A DNA stretch of 6,991 nt, taken from a bacterium UBA2214. Its GTDB lineage: Bacteria; Zhuqueibacterota; Zhuqueibacteria; Residuimicrobiales; Residuimicrobiaceae. A model generated the notes under the pieces. It was not told where the DNA came from. It did not search any database and saw nothing but the letters and a program-made list of their open reading frames with translations. The DNA is taken from positions 5,563 through 12,553 of the forward strand of contig DCUM01000117.1 of assembly GCA_002327255.1 (NCBI GenBank). Reading direction: 5' to 3'. Below, one piece after another: positions 5,332 through 6,991 of the stretch. Within the stretch, counting starts at the first letter, position 1. Each line of letters opens with the position of its first letter. Position numbers and translations under genes: made by a program.

Positions 5332-6249
5332 TCATGTTTGTGCGACTGCCGCAGAATCACTCGCCGGCGCAAAAACCGTGAGATGGCGCGGCAGGACGGA
5401 GACCGTGATGGGCGTGTGGCCGAGAATCTCGCCGTCCGGGGTCAGAATCCGGGTTTCGGCGGGCGCAAAATGGACTTTTTCCGCCTGAAATGTCGCAATT
5501 TCCTTCATGTGAACGTGCGAGCCCTTGAAAATTTTGGGCAAGGCGGCGAGCAGGCGCAGTCGCGACGCACGGCTCATGATCACCACATCGAGACGGCCGT
5601 CGTCGATCGCGGCGTCCGGTGCCATGATCATGTCGCCGCCGGTCTTGCGGGAATTGCAGATTTCGACAAAGATGTTGTCGCCGTGATAGGCACGGCCGTC
5701 GATCTCGCCCGTCAGCGGATAGGATTTCAGATGCCGGGTGATGATGAAAACACCGATGACATAGCTGAGATCCCCCCAGCGTTTGTAGAGGCTCGCTTTT
5801 TGCGCCACGTCGGCGACGAACCCGAAACCCAGGATATTGATGAAATAAAAATCGCGATCCGCAGCCGCACAATGCCCCAGGTCCACTTTGCGGGATTTTC
5901 CCGCAGCGATGACAGTGATGGCATGCTCCACCGAGTCCAGCGGCACATCGCGGGAGAAAGAGTTGCCGGTGCCCACCGGGATGATCCCCAGCGGAATCGG
6001 CAAGGAGGCGTCGCCCTGCATCATGCCGTTGACCACCTCATACAGGGTGCCATCCCCGCCGACGGCGATGATGCCATCCCAGGCCCCCTTGACTTCCTTT
6101 TGTGCGATTTCGATCAGGTGGCCGGCATACCCGGAAGTTCTCATCTCGACTTCCAAACCGTGTTGCCGAAACAACGCCAGTGCTTTCTCCGCCGTGGCGC
6201 CGCCACGTTTGCGTCCGGCCAGCGGATTGACGAGCATGAGCAATCTCAT
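5332..6249 (-). CDS. Diacylglycerol/sphingosine-kinase-family lipid kinase (DagK/YegS-like)
   Basis: The 305-residue product has the usual length for bacterial DgkB/YegS/BmrU-type kinases, which phosphorylate a lipid alcohol with ATP at the membrane face. Motifs: NPLAG (8-12), the nucleotide-binding VGGDGTLYEVVNG (63-75), PVGTGNSFSRDV (91-102), NILGFGFVADV (138-148), the metal-site PDAAIDDGRLDVV (211-223), and the C-terminal PDGEILG (271-277) containing the Asp-Gly-Glu active-site element. No key residue looks missing. AAGGAG four nucleotides before the ATG at 6249 supports the start. It lies 30 nt after the small membrane-protein gene and upstream of the acyltransferase on the same strand, so phosphatidic-acid metabolism or lipid recycling is the natural joint theme. 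Which lipid is used (diacylglycerol, a ceramide-like lipid or other) cannot be read from the sequence. Confidence 0.92.
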   Translation of the reverse strand: MRLLMLVNPLAGRKRGGATAEKALALFRQHGLEVEMRTSGYAGHLIEIAQKEVKGAWDGIIAVGGDGTLYEVVNGMMQGDASLPIPLGIIPVGTGNSFSRDVPLDSVEHAITVIAAGKSRKVDLGHCAAADRDFYFINILGFGFVADVAQKASLYKRWGDLSYVIGVFIITRHLKSYPLTGEIDGRAYHGDNIFVEICNSRKTGGDMIMAPDAAIDDGRLDVVIMSRASRLRLLAALPKIFKGSHVHMKEIATFQAEKVHFAPAETRILTPDGEILGHTPITVSVLPRHLTVFAPASDSAAVAQT

Positions 6250-6279
6250 AAGTCTCCTTGTTTTTCCGAGCGACGGGAA

Positions 6280-6681
6280 TTAGAAGGGCAGTGCGTGCTC
6301 ATCGGGATGCGCTTCGATCCGCAACACTTCTACCACCACATAGTTGCTCATGCCCCGCCAGGGCACGGCGTGCAGGTACTCCTTGTAACGCACTTCGACG
6401 AATTTGCCGCTGGCGCGTTCGAGGCGTTTGGCCGTGCTGTCCTGGGCGACACTGAATTCGAATTCGTTGCTCTGCAAGGCGCCGGGCAAGGGTGTCTTGA
6501 ATCCGGCCTGAATCAGCCTTCCCTCCCAGGTCTTGAATACATACCCTTTGCGGACGATAAAATTCAGCGTGCCGGCTTTGACGCCCTCGCCAAAGACAAA
6601 ATAGTAGCGCCACCACAAAAAAACCAGCACAATCACCAACAGGAGGATGACCGAGATGATGAGATACTTTTTAAATTTCAT
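6280..6681 (-). CDS. Small membrane-anchored conserved protein with KTWEG motif (function unknown)
   Basis: The 133-residue product starts with a basic MKFKK and a single strong hydrophobic helix (about 6-24) ending in WWRYY, so it is probably inner-membrane anchored with the C-terminal domain outside. The domain has GEGVKAGTL (31-39), FKTWEG (49-54) and VRYKEYLHAVPWRG (97-110). I recognise this pattern from small FCB-group proteins that databases often mislabel '6-phosphogluconate dehydrogenase'. Nothing in this sequence supports that enzyme: there is no Rossmann motif and the length is far too short. An in-frame ATG at 6711 adds ten residues but has no ribosome-binding site. I prefer 6681, where GGAG lies 11 nt upstream (weak). 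It is first in the minus-strand run, 30 nt before the lipid kinase, which suggests a membrane or envelope role. Confidence 0.82.
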   Translation of the reverse strand: MKFKKYLIISVILLLVIVLVFLWWRYYFVFGEGVKAGTLNFIVRKGYVFKTWEGRLIQAGFKTPLPGALQSNEFEFSVAQDSTAKRLERASGKFVEVRYKEYLHAVPWRGMSNYVVVEVLRIEAHPDEHALPF

Positions 6682-6782
6682 CGCACTGACGACTCCATGA
6701 ATGAATTTCATGAGCAGCGGTTGATATTGCGAAAAAAATAGCCAATCGCTTCACCAAAAACAAGTAAAAATTCAAATTCATC

Positions 6783-6811
6783 TTGACGCAAGAATAAATA
6801 TTTTATATTTT
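6783..6811 (+). promoter_or_regulatory. Putative promoter for the lysine-rich microprotein gene
   Basis: TTGACG (6783-6788) is followed by the AT-rich TATATT (6804-6809, 15-bp spacer) or TATTTT (6806-6811, 17-bp spacer). A 49-56 nt leader then runs to the ATG at 6860. The region 6712-6859 is divergent and strongly AT-rich, so the minus-strand lipid operon should also start here, perhaps from TTGTTT-17-TATTTT, but that match is weak. Confidence 0.45.
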
Positions 6812-6859
6812 AGGTTATCATTTGGTAAAGGCACACGATCATCAACCAAGGAGGACGCC

Positions 6860-6964
6860 ATGGCCAAGAGTCAGGATGCGAAAAAAAAAGAGACCAAGAA
6901 GAAATCTGAAAAGACCCTGAAAGAGAAGAGAGCGGAAAAAAAGGCCAAAAAATCGGGCAAATAA
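6860..6964 (+). CDS. 34-residue lysine-rich microprotein (function unknown)
   Basis: The ORF encodes 34 residues: 15 Lys and 1 Arg against 5 acidic residues, with a single Leu and no aromatics or Cys. It begins MAKSQDAKKKETKKK and contains a TLKEKRAEKKAKK segment. The start has the best ribosome-binding site in the window (AAGGAGG, 6848-6854, 5-nt spacer) and its own AT-rich promoter region, so I consider it real despite its size. The composition suggests a disordered or helical nucleic-acid-binding protein, for example ribosome- or nucleoid-associated; that is inference only. Similar short 'KKK...TLKEKR..KK' proteins occur, as I recall, in several environmental phyla. An A9 tract (6881-6889) inside the gene is a potential slippage site. 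Confidence 0.72.
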   Translation: MAKSQDAKKKETKKKSEKTLKEKRAEKKAKKSGK

Positions 6965-6965
6965 G

Positions 6966-6986
6966 AGTTGTCCAAAGCGAACAACT
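6966..6986 (+). terminator. Possible hairpin after the microprotein gene (cut by window edge)
   Basis: AGTTGT (6966-6971) can pair with ACAACT (6981-6986) across a 9-nt loop, starting two bases after the stop codon. The window ends five bases later, so any T-tract is out of view. The stem is short and only weakly supports a terminator. Confidence 0.25.
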
Positions 6987-6991
6987 GCTCC

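Noticed and set aside
5338..6741. 467-codon plus-strand open frame across the lipid kinase and membrane-protein genes
   Set aside because: It covers two well-supported minus-strand genes and their gap. The product has no recognisable fold pattern and is His/Asp/Arg-rich in the manner of an antisense frame.

Overview
The window (about 57-58% G+C by eye) looks like bacterial chromosome from an uncultured lineage. Shine-Dalgarno sequences are strong and canonical, which argues against a typical Bacteroidetes genome. Three gene types are, from memory, common in the FCB superphylum and nearby candidate phyla (KSB1/Calditrichota-like): a secreted CRTAC1-like VCBS/FG-GAP repeat protein, a UPF0309-type SIS protein, and a small membrane-anchored 'KTWEG' protein. 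That placement is a weak inference. I see no rRNA, tRNA, CRISPR array, transposase or integrase.

Layout. (1) 1-636, minus strand: 5' part of a secreted FG-GAP/VCBS repeat protein, cut by the window edge. (2) 637-934: divergent control region with an AT-rich palindromic island, TCAGGC repeats and a LacI-type half-operator. (3) 935-4344, plus strand: a probable sugar-use cluster of ROK-family kinase, FucP/NaGLT-like MFS transporter and SIS-domain sugar-phosphate protein. A 440-nt gap before the SIS gene holds a good intrinsic terminator, a perfect 14-bp LacI-type palindrome and a set of competing hairpins. (4) 4345-6681, minus strand: a three-gene run transcribed in the order small membrane protein, diacylglycerol/sphingosine-kinase-family lipid kinase, PlsC-type acyltransferase. 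(5) 6860-6964, plus strand: a 34-residue lysine-rich protein not called by ordinary ORF cut-offs, with the best Shine-Dalgarno in the window.

How the genes may work together. The MFS protein would import a sugar, the ROK protein would phosphorylate it, and the SIS protein would isomerise or otherwise process the sugar phosphate. The substrate cannot be read from the sequence, and the ROK protein has lost hallmark zinc and sugar-binding residues. The lipid kinase and acyltransferase would act on membrane lipids: phosphorylation of a lipid alcohol, and acylation to a phosphatidic-acid-type product. The two blocks converge with stop codons that abut exactly.

Points most worth a second look: the 77-bp-spaced duplication of the acyltransferase translation start, which creates an overlapping 26-codon ORF; the AVGW/YRSCGC remodelled ROK active site; shared operator-like motifs ahead of the kinase and SIS genes; and the lysine-rich microprotein with an A9 tract.
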